DNA from: Hyphomicrobiales bacterium
Lineage (GTDB): Bacteria > Pseudomonadota > Alphaproteobacteria > Rhizobiales > Beijerinckiaceae
Length of the DNA: 64,000 nt
Direction of reading: 5' to 3'
NCBI GenBank assembly: GCA_003963405.1
Contig: RXIY01000039.1
Span: forward strand, 1 to 64,000
The notes beneath the pieces were generated by a model. The model had not been told where the DNA came from. It ran no database searches and saw nothing but the letters and a program-made list of their open reading frames with translations. Positions 23,904 through 33,668 of the stretch are shown piece after piece. Position 1 is the stretch's first letter, and every line of letters begins with the position of its first letter. The translations under genes and the position numbers were made by a program.

Positions 23904-24680
23904 TCACGGCCCCGCGAAGGTCGCGAGCGCATAACCATCCGCTTCCAGCCCCGCGCGCAGGCGCCGGGCCATGTCCACCGCGTGGGCGCTGTCGCCATGC
24001 ACGCAGACCGAGTCGATCGGCGTCGGCAGGCGCTTTCCGGAAATGGTGACGAGGGCTCCCTCGGCAAGCATGACGCGGACCCGCGCCAGCGCCGCGTCGG
24101 GGTCCGTCAGCACGGCCCCCGGCTCGCCGCGCGGCTGAAGACGGCCGTCGTCCACATAGGCGCGGTCGGCGAAAATCTCGTGGGCGACCCTCAACCCCGC
24201 GCGCTCGCCGGCGGGCGCCTGTTCGGACAGCGCGATGGCGAGCAGGATGAGGGAGCGATCGACGGCGCGCGTCGCCCGCGCCAGCGCGTCGGCGACCTTG
24301 ACGCTTTTCTCGGCTATGCTGGCGAGCGCGCCATGCGCCTTCACATAGGCGATGCGGCCGCCCGCGAGCGCCGCGAGCCCCATGGCCGCGCCGATCTGAT
24401 AGGCGACGGCGCGTTCGATTTCCGCCGCCGTCATGGGCAGGGGCCGGCGCCCGAAGCCGACGAGGTCGGGGAAGGCCACATGGGCGCCGACCGCGACGCC
24501 TTTCTCGCATGCGAGCGCGAAGGTCTTCGCCATGATGTCGGGGTCGCCCGCGTGAAAGCCGCAGGCGACATTGGCGCTCGTGACGATGCCGAGCATGGCC
24601 GCGTCGTCGCCCATGCGCCAGGGGCCGAAGCCCTCTCCCAGATCGGCGTTGAGATCGATGGTTCTGGCGGCGCGACTCAT
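23904..24680 (-). CDS. pxpA: 5-oxoprolinase subunit A (LamB/YcsF family)
   Basis: Protein of 258 residues with the LamB/YcsF fold. It begins TIDLNADLGEGFGPWRMGDD, then SANVACGFHAGDPDIM and GAHVAFPDLVGFGRRPL, which supply metal and substrate residues, and ends with TPIDSVCVHGDSAHAVDMAR. It is the first gene of the pxpABC operon. AGGATGAGG lies just upstream of the ATG. The operon promoter must lie within 24681-24807, shared with the divergent SRPBCC-like gene. Confidence 0.95.
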   Translation of the reverse strand: MSRAARTIDLNADLGEGFGPWRMGDDAAMLGIVTSANVACGFHAGDPDIMAKTFALACEKGVAVGAHVAFPDLVGFGRRPLPMTAAEIERAVAYQIGAAMGLAALAGGRIAYVKAHGALASIAEKSVKVADALARATRAVDRSLILLAIALSEQAPAGERAGLRVAHEIFADRAYVDDGRLQPRGEPGAVLTDPDAALARVRVMLAEGALVTISGKRLPTPIDSVCVHGDSAHAVDMARRLRAGLEADGYALATFAGP

Positions 24681-24807
24681 GACCTCATCCTAGAGCGATC
24701 ACGCCCCACTGACACCCTTACGGGAGCATACCGGCGGGGCGACACAGTGGCAGGCGCCAGCGGGCGCGCTAGGTTTCGCCGGGAGGCCTGATCCGAAGGA
24801 GGCGGCC

Positions 24808-25215
24808 ATGGCCGGCGTCGCGCTTGTTCTGCTCTATTTCGTCCTTGCGGCGCTCGCCGCCGCGCTCATCATGCAGCCGGACCGCTACGCCGTCCGGCGC
24901 AGGGCTTCCGTCGCCGCCGATGCGCGCCGGGTCTTCGCCCGCGCCGCCGATCCCGCCGCATGGACGTCGCTCGGCGCCGCCGCGCTCGTCGAGGCCGAGC
25001 CGGGCGCGCGGGTCGTCCTGAAGCTCATGAACGGCGGCGCCGAGAGCCTCGCGACCGTCTCGCTCGTCTCCGAGGGCGCGCAAACGCGCGTCGATTGCGT
25101 GGTCGCCGGACGCAACGGCCTCCTCGACAAGGCGCGCAATCTTCTGGGCTTCCGCGAGAAGACGCTCGGGCCGAAGATAGAACAGGCGCTCGCCGGCCTC
25201 GCGGCGAACGCCTGA
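24808..25215 (+). CDS. Membrane-anchored SRPBCC (polyketide cyclase)-like protein
   Basis: Protein of 135 residues. An N-terminal membrane helix (AGVALVLLYFVLAALAAALI) is followed by a small domain with VRRRASVAADARRVFARAAD, AAWTSLGA and EKTLGPKIEQALAGLAA, which resembles the START/SRPBCC fold by its first strand and long C-terminal helix. Function is unknown. GAAGGAGG lies about six bases upstream of the ATG. It is divergent from pxpA and convergent with leuB. Confidence 0.68.
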   Translation: MAGVALVLLYFVLAALAAALIMQPDRYAVRRRASVAADARRVFARAADPAAWTSLGAAALVEAEPGARVVLKLMNGGAESLATVSLVSEGAQTRVDCVVAGRNGLLDKARNLLGFREKTLGPKIEQALAGLAANA

Positions 25216-25223
25216 AGATGGCT

Positions 25224-25242
25224 GGCCGGGACGCGCCCGGCC
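25224..25242. terminator. Hairpin between convergent genes
   Basis: GGCCGGG (25224-25230) and CCCGGCC (25236-25242) form a perfect 7-base stem with a five-base loop in the 39-base gap between the SRPBCC-like gene and leuB. No T run follows on either strand, so this is a possible bidirectional, inefficient terminator only. Confidence 0.35.
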
Positions 25243-25254
25243 TCGCCGCGCCGA

Positions 25255-26364
25255 CTATCCCAGAATGGTCTTCAGCTCCGCGACGATGGCGTCGCCCATC
25301 TCTCGCGTCGAGATGAAAGAGGCCGCGTCGCCCTTGATGTCGGCGGTGCGCAGGCCCTTCTCCAGCACGCCGGAGATGGCGGCGTCGATGGCGTCGGCGG
25401 CCTTGGCGTTGTCGAAGGAATAGCGCATCGCCATGCCGAGCGAGCCGATCATGGCGATCGGATTGGCGACCCCCTTGCCGGCGATGTCCGGCGCCGAGCC
25501 GTGGCAGGGCTCGTACATTGCCTTGCGCTTGCCATTCGCGTCGGCCGCGCCGAGCGAGGCGGAGGGCAACATGCCGAGCGAGCCGGTGAGCATGGCGGCT
25601 TCGTCCGACAGCATGTCGCCGAAGAGATTGTCGGTCACCACCACGTCGAACTGCTTGGGCCAGCGCACGAGCTGCATGGCGAGCGCGTCGGCGAGCATGT
25701 GCTCGAGCTGAACGTCGGCGTATTCGCGCTTGTGCAGGGCGGTGATCACCTCGCGCCACAGATAGCCCGAACGCATGACATTCGCCTTCTCGGACGAGGT
25801 GACCTTGTTGCGGCGCTTGCGCGCGAGCTCGAAGGCGACGCGGCCGATGCGCTCGATCTCATGGGTCGTATAGACCTGCGTGTCGACGGCGCGCTTCTCG
25901 CCGTTTTCGAGCGTGACGATTTCCTTCGGCTCGCCGAAATAGACGCCGCCCGTCAGTTCGCGCACGATCATGATGTCGAGGCCATCGACGAGGTCGCGCT
26001 TGAGCGACGACGCGTCGGCGAGCGCCGGATAGCAGATCGCCGGACGCAGATTGGCGAAGAGGGCGAGGTCCTTGCGCAGACGCAGGAGTCCGGCCTCCGG
26101 ACGCTTGTCATAGGGCACGCCGTCCCATTTCGGCCCGCCGACGGCGGCGAGCAGCACGGCGTCCGCCGCCTGCGCGAGCTTCATGTCGCCTTCGCTGATC
26201 GCGACGCCATGCGCGTCATAGGCGGCGCCGCCGACCAGGCCGCGCTCGATTTCGAATTTGGCGACGCCCGCCCGACCCAGGAAGTCGATCACCTTCTCGG
26301 CTTCGGCGGAGATTTCCGGACCGATGCCGTCGCCGGGCAGGAGCAGGATCTTGTAGGCGGACAT
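25255..26364 (-). CDS. leuB: 3-isopropylmalate dehydrogenase
   Basis: Protein of 369 residues, the usual length. It oxidatively decarboxylates 3-isopropylmalate with NAD in leucine synthesis. Signatures are [31 protein letters not shown], the substrate-recognition helix [39 protein letters not shown] (metal-binding Asp residues) and [21 protein letters not shown] chose ATG 26364, with AGAGGG six bases upstream. An in-frame start at 26406 adds 14 residues not seen in the family. It stands alone, apart from other leu genes. Confidence 0.97.
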   Translation of the reverse strand: MSAYKILLLPGDGIGPEISAEAEKVIDFLGRAGVAKFEIERGLVGGAAYDAHGVAISEGDMKLAQAADAVLLAAVGGPKWDGVPYDKRPEAGLLRLRKDLALFANLRPAICYPALADASSLKRDLVDGLDIMIVRELTGGVYFGEPKEIVTLENGEKRAVDTQVYTTHEIERIGRVAFELARKRRNKVTSSEKANVMRSGYLWREVITALHKREYADVQLEHMLADALAMQLVRWPKQFDVVVTDNLFGDMLSDEAAMLTGSLGMLPSASLGAADANGKRKAMYEPCHGSAPDIAGKGVANPIAMIGSLGMAMRYSFDNAKAADAIDAAISGVLEKGLRTADIKGDAASFISTREMGDAIVAELKTILG

Positions 26365-26610
26365 GAAACCCTCTTTTTTGCGTGCGGGAAAAGTCAAAAG
26401 CGTCAATAGAGCGGCGGGTCGCCCCGCGCAACATCGCGGGCGCCCGGCGCCTACGGCCGTGCGACAATTCGCGCGGCTCCTTTCCCTTGCTCGAAACGGC
26501 GAAGCCGTGCAGCTTGAAAAATGTCAAGGAACAAGGAAATTGCGGGCTCCGAGTCGCGGCCGCGAAAAGAGCCGGGATCGCGCGCAATTCCAAGAGGAGA
26601 CGCTGCAACC

Positions 26611-27078
26611 ATGAATATTCTCAAGATCGGCGCGCTGGCCATGTTCGCAGCCCTTGCCGGAGCGGCGCCCGCCAAGGCCTTCTGCCTCATCAACTGCGAG
26701 CCGAAGCCCGAAGACGCGCGCAAGGTTTTCGAAAACCTGATCAAGAAGAAGTTCGACGAGAACGCGGTGATCGACAAGTTCGACGTCACGCGGTTCTGGC
26801 CGCTCGACGTCGAGGGCGCGGGCCACGCCGGCTACGAGTTCTATTTCACCGCCAGTGTGCGCTTCCCGAAGGGCGCCAATCTGGAGTGCAAGCCGGAGGG
26901 CGGCGCGCCGAAGCCCGGCTGCTCGGACAATACGACCTACTTCTCGACCACGATCCAGAACCAGATGGTCAAGGACAAGCAGTATATCGAGCCGGGCAAG
27001 GTCATCGAATTCAAGGACGAGACCCGCTTCGATCAGGAAGGCGGCAAGTGGAAGGGCCAGGACGGCAATCTCTACTGA
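26611..27078 (+). CDS. Secreted hypothetical protein
   Basis: Protein of 155 residues from ATG 26611. It has a clear Sec signal peptide (ILKIGALAMFAALAGAAPAKA) with probable cleavage after AKA, giving a mature periplasmic domain rich in charged and aromatic residues with four Cys in the mature part (FCLINCEP at its start; LECKPE and PGCSDN). I recognise no family. GAGGAG lies about eleven bases before the ATG. It is followed by a strong intrinsic terminator at 27104-27129, so it forms its own transcription unit. Confidence 0.7.
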   Translation: MNILKIGALAMFAALAGAAPAKAFCLINCEPKPEDARKVFENLIKKKFDENAVIDKFDVTRFWPLDVEGAGHAGYEFYFTASVRFPKGANLECKPEGGAPKPGCSDNTTYFSTTIQNQMVKDKQYIEPGKVIEFKDETRFDQEGGKWKGQDGNLY

Positions 27079-27103
27079 GTCGCAGCGCGCGGCTTTACGC
27101 AGG

Positions 27104-27129
27104 GCGGGCCGTCGCGGGCCCGCTTTTTT
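27104..27129 (+). terminator. Intrinsic terminator of the secreted hypothetical gene
   Basis: GCGGGCC (27104-27110) pairs exactly with GGCCCGC (27117-27123) around a six-base loop, and six T follow at 27124-27129. It lies 26 bases after the stop codon of the upstream gene. Confidence 0.85.
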
Positions 27130-27266
27130 CATGAGCCGGTCGCAATCGCCGTCACGGTCGCCACGTCGCCCCTTCCTTGCGCGTCCCGCTTGGTGTAGAA
27201 GCCCGCGCAGGGATTTGGCGTCGAGCTTGGCTTCGGCCGGGGCTCCGCTAGGGAAGAAGGTCGAAA

Positions 27267-27872
27267 ATGCAGCAGGTCATTATCGCGATCCACCTGATGG
27301 TGGTGACGGCGCTCGTCGTTCTCGTGCTGTATCAGAAGTCCGAGGGCGGCGCGCTCGGCATGGGCGGCAGCGGCGTCTTCACGGGCCGCGGCCAAGCCAA
27401 CGCCCTGACCCGCGCGACCGGCATTCTCGCGACGATCTTCTTCATCACCAGCATCGCCCTGACCGTGCTGCCGGCCTGGCAGCGTCACGCCGAGGGCGGC
27501 GACGACTGGACCAAGGCCATCGATCAGGGCGACATCAAGCTCAAGGAGCTAAAGCCCGGCGAGAAGGCGCCCGAAGCCGGCAAGGATTCGATCTTCGACC
27601 AGCTCCAGCGCGCCCAGCAGAAGCGCCAGCAGGGCGCCGCTGCGCCCGCACCCGCGGGCGAGGCCCCGAAGGCCGACGCGCCGCAGGCGCAACCTGTGAT
27701 CGAGGCGCCCAAGACCGAGGCTCCCAAGTCGGAAGCGGCCCCCGCCGCCGAGGCGCCCAAGAGCGAAGCTCCGAAGACCGAGGCGCCGGCCGCCGAGGCT
27801 CCGAAGGCGGAATCAGCGCCGGCCCCCGCTCAGCCCGCGCCGGCGACCCAGTGGAAGTCCCCCGCGCAATAA
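27267..27872 (+). CDS. secG: Preprotein translocase subunit SecG with long low-complexity tail
   Basis: Protein of 201 residues. The first 75 match SecG: two membrane helices (VIIAIHLMVVTALVVLVLYQ and ATGILATIFFITSIALTVLP) separated by GGALGMGGSGVFTGRGQANA, the conserved loop. SecG helps SecYE and SecA move proteins across the inner membrane. After about residue 110 comes a tail of roughly 80 residues made of EAPK-type repeats (EAPKADAPQ, TEAPKSEA, AEAPKAES) ending in PAPATQWKSPAQ. Escherichia coli SecG is about 110 residues, so this tail nearly doubles it. Such tails are frequent in alphaproteobacterial SecG, but the role is unclear. It precedes pyrG, as in many alphaproteobacteria. Confidence 0.95.
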   Translation: MQQVIIAIHLMVVTALVVLVLYQKSEGGALGMGGSGVFTGRGQANALTRATGILATIFFITSIALTVLPAWQRHAEGGDDWTKAIDQGDIKLKELKPGEKAPEAGKDSIFDQLQRAQQKRQQGAAAPAPAGEAPKADAPQAQPVIEAPKTEAPKSEAAPAAEAPKSEAPKTEAPAAEAPKAESAPAPAQPAPATQWKSPAQ

Positions 27873-27969
27873 GCGCGGGCCCCTCCCTTTCCACACCTTT
27901 GGCGACGCGCTGGGGAAGGGTTCTTCTCCGGCGCATTAAACGCTATCCAAATCCATAGAAAGGCGTTAG

Positions 27970-29610
<1,641 letters not shown>

Positions 29611-29613
29611 GGC

Positions 29614-29751
29614 ATGCAGACGACCGGCGTCGTCCGCTGCGATCAGCCACGTGCGCTCGACCTTGCGTCACGATCCGGCCGCAAGCTCGAAAGCGCGCCG
29701 CCGGATATCGTCGAAGAGGCGCTGGCGAAGTTGGCGGCAATCCTGGAGTGA
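29614..29751 (+). pseudogene. C-terminal fragment of a MazF/ChpB-type toxin
   Basis: A 45-residue frame reads TTGVVRCDQPRALDLASR, then GRKLESAPPDIVEEALAKLA and ends at TGA. This matches the C-terminal third of MazF/ChpB ribonuclease toxins (GVV-x2-(D/N)Q-x4-D-x2-R, then a final helix EEALxxL). The N-terminal two thirds with the RGDI and RPALV motifs are absent, and pyrG ends three bases upstream. No antitoxin is present. It is the scar of a lost toxin-antitoxin pair. The ATG at 29614 is probably fortuitous. Confidence 0.68.
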
Positions 29752-29773
29752 CGCTGCGCGGCGGCGCGCTCCC

Positions 29774-32443
29774 TCACTCCGCCGCCAGCACCTGCGGCGG
29801 CGGGAAGGCGATCTCGATCAGCGTGCCTTCGTTCTTGCGGCTTCGGATCGTGAAGCTCGCCTGATTGGCCTCGATCAACGCCTTGGTCAGCGGCAGGCCG
29901 AGGCCGGTGCCGGGCCGCTTGTGCGAAATCGGCACCTGTTTGAAGGGCTCCAGCGCCGTCTGCACCTCTTCCTCGCTCATGCCGATGCCGGTGTCCTTCA
30001 CGCGGATGACGACATGGCCCGAGTCGGTGAGCGCGCTCGAGACGATCACCTGACCGCCCGGCTCGTTGAACTTCACGGCGTTGGAGAGAAGATTGAGCAG
30101 GATCTGCTTCAGGGAGCGCGCGTCGGCGCGCACCGGCGGCAGGCGGTCGGAGAGCGACAGGCGCATCACGATGCGCGCCTTGTTGGCCTGCGTCTGCATG
30201 ATCGAGGCGCATTCCGCGATGACGCCATTGGCGTCCACCCGGTCGAACTCCAATTCCATCTTGCCCGCCTCGATCTTCGAAAGGTCGAGAAGATCGTTGA
30301 CGAGCGAGAGCACATGCTCGCCCGAGGCGTGCATGTCCCGGACATATTCCTTGTAACGCTCCGAGCCGATCGGCCCGAGCCGCTCCTGCATCATGACTTC
30401 CGCGAAGCCGAGAATGGCGTTGAGCGGCGTCCGGATCTCGTGGCTGACGCGGGCGAGGAATTCCGACTTGGCGGCGTTCGCCTGCTCCGCCGCGTCGCGC
30501 GCCGCCCGCAGCGCGTCGGCGCGCGCGTCCGCCGCGTCGTCGCGCAGGGTCAGGCAGGGTTTTTGCGCGGCGCCGAGACGGCGCAGCGTCGCCTCGAAGA
30601 CCCTGCCGCCGAGCCGCTCGGACAGGCGCAGCGCGGCGCCTGTCTCGCCGGCGCGGGAGAAGGCGCCGGCGAGCGTGCGCGTATCCTCCGGCGAGAACAG
30701 CGAGGTGAGCGGCAGGCCGTCGAAGGCGCCTTTTTCGCCCTCGAACAGCGCGGCGAAGGCGCCCGTGGCGCTCTCGATGCGGCCCTCCTCGCTCACCACG
30801 GCGACGGCGGCGCCGCTCGCCTCCAGAATGCCGCGCAGCAGGCTGTTGTCGGCCCTCAGGCGGGCGAGCTTGTCGTCGAGTTCGCGGGCGAGCGCCAGCG
30901 CGCTTTCATCCGGGCCGGGCAGGCGGTTTCGGTTGCGGCGCAGGGTCACGAGCGTCGCCGGGCCGCCATCCCAGTCGACGCTTTGCAGATGCACGTCGAC
31001 GTCGAGCGCCTCGCCGTCGCTCGACTGCACCGCCGCGGCCCGCGCGCCAGCGTCGCCCGGCGGCCGGCCGAAGAACATGCGGGCGAGGCCGCCATCGGCC
31101 TCGAAGGCGGCGGCGTCGGGATAGCCCAGATAATCGAGCAGCGTGCGATTGGCGAAGAGCGTACGGGCTCCCCGCGCGATCAATACGCCAACCGGCAGGC
31201 GATCGAGAACCCCTGCGGCGACGGAGGACGGCGGAACTGGCCCGGCGGGGCCTATCTCTCCGCCCTCTGGCGCGCCGGCGCGATCGGCCTCCTCCAGCGC
31301 CGCGTCGGCTGGCGCCGCGCCGCTCTCCGCGAGCGCTTCAAGCGCGGCGTCCACGGCCAGCGGCATGTCCCCGCCCTTCAGGGCGCGAGCGATTTCCTCG
31401 AAATTCAGACGCTCGATTCGTGACAGCGATTCGGCCTGGGCGTCAACTTGCGCCTCCGGCTCCTCCCGGTGGATGGCGATCGGCCGCAGCGGCACGACAT
31501 TGTCGGCCGCATAGGCCTGCGCCGGCGAAGGCTCCGGCGCTGACTCCGGCCTTGACTCGGCCGGCGTCCGCGCCGCCGGGGGCCTCGGGGCGGCGGCTGC
31601 AATGAAGGCCCGATCGAGATGAATGACGCCATAGCCCTGAAAGCCGGCGAAGCGGCGGTCTGCGTCCGATATCGGCAGGCCGCCGAGCGTGACCGGGGCG
31701 CGCGTGGCCTCGTCGAGCGGCCAATCGACCGAAAGGCCGGACCAGCTCTTCTCCGACGCGACCGCCGACGCGACCGCCGCGTCGAGCGCGAAATCCGAAA
31801 CGACCTCCTCGACCGTCCGGCCGATAATCTCGGCCCTCGCGGCGCCTGCGACATCGGCGAGCACATGCGTCACGTCGACGAAGCGGCCGGCCGCGTCCGT
31901 CTTCCACAGGAAGCGGGGCGCGCGGGCGCCGTGGCGCCCGATGAGGCGCTCACGCAGCGCGCGCTCCGCGTCCGGCGCCGCGAGCGGCTCGCAGGGCGGG
32001 GCCTCCGATGCATCGGACCGGGCCCCCGCCTCTTGCGCCGGAGCGACGGCAGGGCGGACGCCGAGCGCGGCGAGCACCAGCAAGTCAGGCGCATCGGGCG
32101 TCGAGAGTTTGCGGCAGAGGAGCGTGACGGTCTGCGGCGACCGGCCGAAATCGAAGCGCAGGCGCTCGAGCCGGAGCGCCGCGCCCCGGCGGACCGATTC
32201 GACGAGTTCGGCGAGCCGCCTGGCGCTGGGCTCGGCGCCCGAAAACAGGCGCGCGGCCACCGCCGCGCGGTCGGCTCCGAAAATGGCGCGGGCCGAATCA
32301 TTCAGATGGACGATCTCGAGCGGATCTCCCCATGCCGCGAGAATGGGCGCGCCGGACCCGTCCAGCGCCGAAAATGCAGGATCGGCCGCGATACGGCTGG
32401 CGGCGAGAACGCTTGCTTCGACCTCTGCCTGCGAAGAGCCCAT
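29774..32443 (-). CDS. PAS-containing sensor histidine kinase (PdhS/PleC/DivJ-like)
   Basis: Protein of 889 residues without obvious membrane helices. A long N-terminal half contains several PAS-like regions, for example LEIVHLNDSARAIFGADRA near residue 45 and RLPVGVLIARGARTLFANRT near 420-450, joined by Ala/Pro-rich linkers. The HisKA box is FLARVSHEIRTPLNAILGF near residue 660, and the ATPase domain has LLNLLSNAVKFNEPGG, VKDTGIGMSEEEV and GTGLGLPLTKALIEAN. The H-box surroundings (RYKEYVRDMHASGEHVLSLV) closely resemble PdhS, PleC and DivJ, which control DivK and hence CtrA and asymmetric division. A role in cell-cycle or polarity signalling is therefore likely but not proven. Its promoter region is shared with the phasin gene. 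Confidence 0.88.
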   Translation of the reverse strand: MGSSQAEVEASVLAASRIAADPAFSALDGSGAPILAAWGDPLEIVHLNDSARAIFGADRAAVAARLFSGAEPSARRLAELVESVRRGAALRLERLRFDFGRSPQTVTLLCRKLSTPDAPDLLVLAALGVRPAVAPAQEAGARSDASEAPPCEPLAAPDAERALRERLIGRHGARAPRFLWKTDAAGRFVDVTHVLADVAGAARAEIIGRTVEEVVSDFALDAAVASAVASEKSWSGLSVDWPLDEATRAPVTLGGLPISDADRRFAGFQGYGVIHLDRAFIAAAAPRPPAARTPAESRPESAPEPSPAQAYAADNVVPLRPIAIHREEPEAQVDAQAESLSRIERLNFEEIARALKGGDMPLAVDAALEALAESGAAPADAALEEADRAGAPEGGEIGPAGPVPPSSVAAGVLDRLPVGVLIARGARTLFANRTLLDYLGYPDAAAFEADGGLARMFFGRPPGDAGARAAAVQSSDGEALDVDVHLQSVDWDGGPATLVTLRRNRNRLPGPDESALALARELDDKLARLRADNSLLRGILEASGAAVAVVSEEGRIESATGAFAALFEGEKGAFDGLPLTSLFSPEDTRTLAGAFSRAGETGAALRLSERLGGRVFEATLRRLGAAQKPCLTLRDDAADARADALRAARDAAEQANAAKSEFLARVSHEIRTPLNAILGFAEVMMQERLGPIGSERYKEYVRDMHASGEHVLSLVNDLLDLSKIEAGKMELEFDRVDANGVIAECASIMQTQANKARIVMRLSLSDRLPPVRADARSLKQILLNLLSNAVKFNEPGGQVIVSSALTDSGHVVIRVKDTGIGMSEEEVQTALEPFKQVPISHKRPGTGLGLPLTKALIEANQASFTIRSRKNEGTLIEIAFPPPQVLAAE

Positions 32444-32610
32444 GACGCTGGCTCGCCTTTGCGACGGGGAACACGCGCTCGCGCCAGACCCGCTTCTCTC
32501 GGAGCGAATTCAAGTTTGAGCTTAACGCAAACTTAAACCCTTGCCGCGCCCCGGTCCATCGGCGGCGCCTGCTTTACAGTCATTTTTTTGATACGATTCT
32601 AGGTTCTATA

Positions 32611-32640
32611 CTGCATTGCACAATTAATGTTGCAACGCAG
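32611..32640. promoter_or_regulatory. 30-base near-perfect palindrome, candidate PhaR operator
   Basis: Bases 32611-32640 form an inverted repeat matching at 24 of 30 positions: left arm CTGCATTGCA, centre ATTAAT, right arm TGCAACGCAG. Each arm is close to the CTGC-N3-GCAG box reported for the PHB regulator PhaR (CTGC-ATT-GCAC and TTGC-AAC-GCAG, each one mismatch). The right arm overlaps the -35 of the phasin promoter, so binding would block transcription. PhaR control of phasin genes is established in Paracoccus and Rhodobacter. Its use here is inference. Confidence 0.7.
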
Positions 32641-32658
32641 CAAAAAATGGACCATAGT
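32630..32658 (+). promoter_or_regulatory. Sigma-70-type promoter of the phasin gene
   Basis: TTGCAA (32630-32635) and CATAGT (32653-32658) are separated by 17 bases and would start transcription near 32665, about 50 bases before the phasin ATG. The upstream element lies inside the palindromic operator. Confidence 0.6.
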
Positions 32659-32713
32659 GTGCGTGACGGCTTGGCCCACCCGCCAGCCGACGCATGAATA
32701 AAGGAGACGTTCC

Positions 32714-33073
32714 ATGGTTGATCAGATCTATCAGGTTCCCACCGAAGTCCGCGATTTCGCGGAGAAGAGCGTCGAGCAGGCGCGCAAGGCCTTCGAAGGT
32801 TTCGCCGGCGCTGCGCAGAAGGCGCTGACCTCCACGACCGACCTGCCCATCGTGCCGCCGGGCGCGAAGGATGTCGGCGCCAAGGCCTTCTCTTACGCGG
32901 AAGCCAATGTGAACGCGGCCTTCGATCTTGCGCAGAAGCTCGTGAAGGCCAAGGATCCGCAGGAAGTTTTTCAGCTTCAGGCCGAGTTCGTGAAGTCGCA
33001 GTTCGAGGCCATTCAGGAGCAGACCAAGGAGCTCGGCGCCGCGATCCAGCGCTCCGCGACTCTGAAGTCCTGA
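32714..33073 (+). CDS. Phasin family protein (first copy)
   Basis: Protein of 119 residues, wholly helical, of the Phasin_2 type. It opens VDQIYQVPTEVRDFAEKSVE, has QARKAFEGFAGAAQKALTST, and FDLAQKLVKAKDPQEVFQLQ with FVKSQFEAIQEQTKELG near the C-terminus, the family's coiled-coil signature. Phasins coat polyhydroxyalkanoate granules and limit their size. AAGGAGACG lies six bases before the ATG. It is followed at once by a second, longer phasin-like gene, and the two end at a strong terminator. Confidence 0.93.
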   Translation: MVDQIYQVPTEVRDFAEKSVEQARKAFEGFAGAAQKALTSTTDLPIVPPGAKDVGAKAFSYAEANVNAAFDLAQKLVKAKDPQEVFQLQAEFVKSQFEAIQEQTKELGAAIQRSATLKS

Positions 33074-33113
33074 TCCCACTTTCATTCATCCGCAACATTT
33101 GAGGAGCGGGAAG

Positions 33114-33602
33114 ATGGCGACGAAAAGCAGAGCTGACAAAAGCATCCCCCTCGACGTCGGGCAGGCGGCCCCTGCCGAGGCGCCGGAGGAGGCGCGCGCC
33201 GAGATTCCCGCCGAGCCGGCGTTTGCGCAATCCGCGTCCGAGCCGGCGCCTGCTCCCCTGCCGGAGCCGGAGATTGTCGACATCGTCTCGACTCCGCTCG
33301 CGGTCATCGAGGAAGCGGCCGAATCCGCCGCCGAGTCCTTCTCCGCTTCGTTTGACTTCGACGCATCGGTCTGGACGAAGAAATCCTTCGAGCTCTGGGC
33401 CGAGAACGCCGCGGCGTTCCTCGAATTCGCCGAGCATGTGGCCCGGGCGAAAAGCTTCGAGGAAGCGGTCGATCTCCAGTCGCGCTTTGCGGCCGGACGC
33501 TTCGAGGCCTTCATCCGTCAGTCGCAGGAGTTGATGGAGATCGCCAGGGACATGGCGAGCTTCGCCGCCGCTCCGCTTTGCGACGCGCGCAAGGCCGCCT
33601 GA
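33114..33602 (+). CDS. Phasin family protein (second copy, with acidic Ala/Pro-rich N-terminus)
   Basis: Protein of 162 residues from ATG 33114, with AGGAG eight bases upstream. A TTG at 33099 is in frame but less likely. The first 75 residues are an Ala/Pro/Glu-rich low-complexity segment with basic start (ATKSRADKSIPLDVGQAAPA). The remainder is the phasin helix pair: WTKKSFELWAENAAAFLEFA, AKSFEEAVDLQSRFAAGRFE and FIRQSQELMEIARDMA. It probably binds the same granules as its neighbour. It ends 31 bases before a perfect-looking terminator, consistent with a two-gene operon. Confidence 0.88.
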   Translation: MATKSRADKSIPLDVGQAAPAEAPEEARAEIPAEPAFAQSASEPAPAPLPEPEIVDIVSTPLAVIEEAAESAAESFSASFDFDASVWTKKSFELWAENAAAFLEFAEHVARAKSFEEAVDLQSRFAAGRFEAFIRQSQELMEIARDMASFAAAPLCDARKAA

Positions 33603-33633
33603 GCGGCAGATAAGAATTTTCGTTGTTTGGCGG

Positions 33634-33668
33634 GCGCCGGCGGCCATTGGGCCGCTGGCGCTTTTTTT
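33634..33668 (+). terminator. Strong intrinsic terminator of the phasin operon
   Basis: GCGCCGGCGGCC (33634-33645) pairs with GGCCGCTGGCGC (33650-33661), 12 pairs with one G-U, four-base loop, followed by seven T at 33662-33668. The last T is also the first base of the aroE stop codon complement, so the two genes converge on it. Confidence 0.93.

Noticed and set aside
27650..27850. Apparent DNA repeats in the secG 3' half
   Set aside because: They are explained by the Glu-Ala-Pro-Lys protein repeats of the SecG tail, so not a separate element.
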